DNA from: Pseudomonadota bacterium
GTDB lineage: Bacteria; Pseudomonadota; Gammaproteobacteria; Steroidobacterales; Steroidobacteraceae
Assembly: GCA_023423935.1 (NCBI GenBank)
Contig: JAFAEQ010000050.1
Location: forward strand, 124,001 to 188,000
Length of the DNA: 64,000 nt
Direction: 5' to 3'
The notes below the pieces were generated by a model. The model had not been told where the DNA came from. It saw nothing but the letters and a program-made list of their open reading frames with translations, and searched no databases. Shown one piece after another: positions 62,172 through 64,000 of the stretch; positions within the stretch are counted from its first letter, which is position 1, and each line of letters begins with the position of its first letter. Made by a program: the position numbers and the translations under genes.

Positions 62172-62474
62172 CTGGAACGCACTCCTGTTGACAACGTGTG
62201 TTAACGACGCGTGTTAACGACGCGTGTTGACGATGCAGTGACGATAGTCGGCCGGCGAGGCGAGGAAAAAGCCTCGGAAAGAGAATTGACTGTTGAGTCG
62301 GACGCCGCAATGGCTGCGCCGAACTCATGGCTGCTCGCGATCTGATTGAAATTCTTCGGCGAGCGAAGCCACTATGGTTGCGAACGGAGGAATTGATCGG
62401 AAGATTCCCTGACGAGACTCCATGGTGAAATTGCACCGACGGTCGCGAGTTTCATCTGTCCGGAGAACTGTTCC
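62172..62474. promoter_or_regulatory. Divergent control region between the reductase and DUF711 genes
   Basis: About 300 bases. The left third contains four 13-bp tandem boxes (62186-62240). The rest is unremarkable; I see no clear promoter for the plus-strand gene apart from CGGAGAA before its ATG. Confidence 0.5.
62186..62240. promoter_or_regulatory. Tandem 13-bp boxes, candidate repressor operator
   Basis: Repeated GCGTGTTAACGAC units with degenerate neighbours: GTTGACAAC, GTGTGTTAACGAC, GCGTGTTAACGAC and GCGTGTTGACGAT. The repeated core GTTAAC is itself palindromic. The array lies 15-70 bases upstream of the reductase start on the minus strand, where a repressor would block transcription or translation. 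Confidence 0.6.
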
Positions 62475-63647
62475 ATGACTTACCCCCAGGCACTTCGCGT
62501 ACGCACGATTACCTTCGGCACTGCATTGCCGGACTTGCACCGCCTGGACGCTCTCGAGAAGGTCATTGCCGCTCTGAAGCGGGCTCGCGAACGCTTCGTC
62601 GGCGAAGGGTATGAAGTTCAGACATTGCGCATTGCGCTCGCACCGGTGATCGCCGCCATGAGTCCAGCTGCACGCGATGATGCATTGAAGACACTCAGGC
62701 AGATCGATGCGCTCCTGGTCGAACGCGGAATCATCTTTAGTCTGGGGCCCGTGGCCGTCGGCGACCACGACGATCCGGCGCTAGCCGAGTGGGCCAGCGC
62801 TCTCGTGCGGGAGACCCGGACTATCAGCTTCTCCGTTGTGATCGCCTCAGCGGAGCAGGGCGTTCATCATCGCGCCGCGTGTACCTCTGCGCGCATCATG
62901 CAATCGCTCGCGCGTGCACTGCCCGGCGGTCTTGCGAACTTCCGCTTTGCAGCCGCGGCTCGGATTCCAGCGGGCACACCGTTCTTTCCGGTCGCCTGGC
63001 ACGAAGGTGCCGATGCGTTCGCCGTCGGACTCGAAGCGGCCGGTCTCGTCGAAGAAGCCTGGGCGTCCCAACCCGAGCCATACGTTGCCGAGTCGCGAAT
63101 CAGAGAAGTCTTCGATGAGGCGCTGCGACCCATTGCGGCGATCTGCGCCCGGATCGCCGCTAGCGAATCGCTCGAGTGGCGAGGCATCGATGCTTCTCCC
63201 GCACCCGGGCTGGATCGAAGCATCGGCGCGGGGATCGAGCGGTTCCTCGGCGCACCGTTCGGCAGCGCCTCGACGCTCAATGCCTGCGCGACGCTCACCG
63301 CGGCGATCAAATCGCTGAGCGTGAAGACATGCGGATACTCCGGATTGATGCTGCCCGTGCTCGAAGATCCGGTGCTTGCCCAGCGAGCGTCCGAGCAGCG
63401 CTTCGGCGTGCGTGATCTGTTGCTGTACTCGAGCGTGTGCGGCACCGGTCTGGACGTCGTGCCGATCCCCGCCGATACCTCGCTGCAAACGCTATCCGGC
63501 CTCATTGCGGACGTAGGCGCACTGTCGACGCGCCTCAAGAAACCTTTATCGGTACGCCTGCTGCTCGTGCCAGGCACAAAGGCCGGCGAGCTCGCGACGT
63601 TCGACGATCCGCTCCTGACCGCCTGCCGGGTCATGAAAATCGATTGA
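62475..63647 (+). CDS. DUF711 (UPF0210) family protein
   Basis: A 390-residue protein. RVRTITFGTALPDLHRLD at the start, AACTSARIMQSLARALPGGLANFRFAA, the glycine-rich signature SPAPGLDRSIGAGIERFLGAPFGS and TCGYSGLMLPVLEDPVLAQRASE mark the DUF711 family. Biochemical function is unknown. No signal peptide. CGGAG lies nine bases before the ATG. Its neighbour on the other strand is a reductase whose control region it shares. Confidence 0.88.
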   Translation: MTYPQALRVRTITFGTALPDLHRLDALEKVIAALKRARERFVGEGYEVQTLRIALAPVIAAMSPAARDDALKTLRQIDALLVERGIIFSLGPVAVGDHDDPALAEWASALVRETRTISFSVVIASAEQGVHHRAACTSARIMQSLARALPGGLANFRFAAAARIPAGTPFFPVAWHEGADAFAVGLEAAGLVEEAWASQPEPYVAESRIREVFDEALRPIAAICARIAASESLEWRGIDASPAPGLDRSIGAGIERFLGAPFGSASTLNACATLTAAIKSLSVKTCGYSGLMLPVLEDPVLAQRASEQRFGVRDLLLYSSVCGTGLDVVPIPADTSLQTLSGLIADVGALSTRLKKPLSVRLLLVPGTKAGELATFDDPLLTACRVMKID

Positions 63648-63730
63648 GGGCATCCCCAACCGCAGCGAGCCAACCCGCTGCTGCTGGCCTGCGACTTGAT
63701 GTGACGCATCCCAACACAAACTAACGAGCG

Positions 63731-64000
63731 CTAACTGGCGCAGGGCACGTCGGACGCGGGAGCATCGCAGTCATCGCGATCCTGCGGTGCCGCAGAGACA
63801 GAATGATGACCGAGCTGATGTCGACCGTGCGTGGCGTCTATGGCGGTCTCGATCGCTCGCACCAAAGCGAGATGGCTTTCCGCATCGGCCCTGATGGTCT
63901 GACCGGACGACACGACTACGATGTCGACGTATGGGCCGATTCGCCGGCCGCTCACTCTCTCCTCGATCACATCGATGTGGATGGACTCAAGTGTCCAGCC
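63731..64000 (-). CDS. Unidentified protein, C-terminal end (partial)
   Basis: The minus-strand frame is open from the window edge to the stop at 63731 (89 codons visible). It reads SIHIDVIEERVSGRRIGPYV, DIVVVSSGQTIRADAESHLALV and a His-rich tail (HGRHQLGHHS). The tail suggests metal binding or a cation-transporter C-terminal domain, but I cannot name a family. The N-terminus lies beyond the window. Confidence 0.5.
   Translation of the reverse strand, partial: GWTLESIHIDVIEERVSGRRIGPYVDIVVVSSGQTIRADAESHLALVRAIETAIDATHGRHQLGHHSVSAAPQDRDDCDAPASDVPCAS

Noticed and set aside
1..64000. Defence island, prophage or integrative element
   Set aside because: No integrase, transposase, restriction, toxin-antitoxin or phage structural gene is visible.

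Overview
The window is 64 kb of GC-rich, densely packed chromosome from a Gram-negative bacterium. I infer a gammaproteobacterium of the Steroidobacteraceae/Nevskiales/Xanthomonadales neighbourhood. The grounds are the uvrC-pgsA-tRNA(Gly)-tRNA(Cys)-tRNA(Leu) order known from enterobacteria, a full System I (Ccm) cytochrome c maturation operon, a PhoPQ-like pair, a TPR-sulfotransferase gene next to a TonB-dependent receptor, and an OpgC-like protein. The genus is inference. I saw no phage, integrase, transposase, CRISPR array or rRNA gene; the region reads as chromosomal backbone with a signalling-rich second half.

Layout. 0-3.4 kb: end of mazG, a glycine-zipper envelope protein, then a PepSY / response regulator / sensor kinase operon. 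3.5-7.5 kb: hrpA, an RNA helicase. 7.6-10.3 kb (minus): lysine catabolism by the saccharopine route (saccharopine dehydrogenase, then an ALDH7-type semialdehyde dehydrogenase). 10.5-16.9 kb: class II DAHP synthase, RluE-like pseudouridine synthase with a LysR regulator, type-5 uracil-DNA glycosylase, uvrC, pgsA. 16.95-17.35 kb: three tRNAs, the Leu one inverted relative to its E. coli counterpart. 17.6-24.3 kb: ccmABCDEFGHI as one overlapping operon. 24.4-27.0 kb: a hotdog-fold dehydratase, a nitroreductase and two envelope proteins. 27.4-33.4 kb: TPR-sulfotransferase, TonB-dependent receptor, FucP/GluP-like sugar permease.

33.5-43.0 kb is the most unusual stretch. A 2183-aa soluble hybrid kinase carries ten almost identical 92-residue HAMP units (276 bp each at DNA level), then GAF, kinase and three receiver domains. 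It is followed 16 bp later by a REC-kinase-REC protein, and divergently by a small helix-rich protein and two small membrane proteins behind a candidate ECF-sigma promoter. 43.1-51.4 kb: a DUF4038-type glycoside hydrolase, HAD phosphatase, OpgC-like acyltransferase, a protein combining an HExxH motif with an OmpA domain, and a CPA1 antiporter. 51.9-61.1 kb: two related soluble PAS/GAF hybrid kinases flanking a PepSY protein and a GGDEF-EAL protein. 61.1-64 kb: a CurA-like reductase behind tandem GTTAAC boxes, a DUF711 protein and the edge of an unidentified gene.

A dispersed inverted-repeat family (arms GCCGCAAAGACCGCAAAAA) occurs three times between 3.4 and 12.0 kb. It brackets hrpA on both sides and supplies the last codons of the pseudouridine synthase. 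A second element of the same architecture but different sequence lies inside the PhoPQ-like operon.
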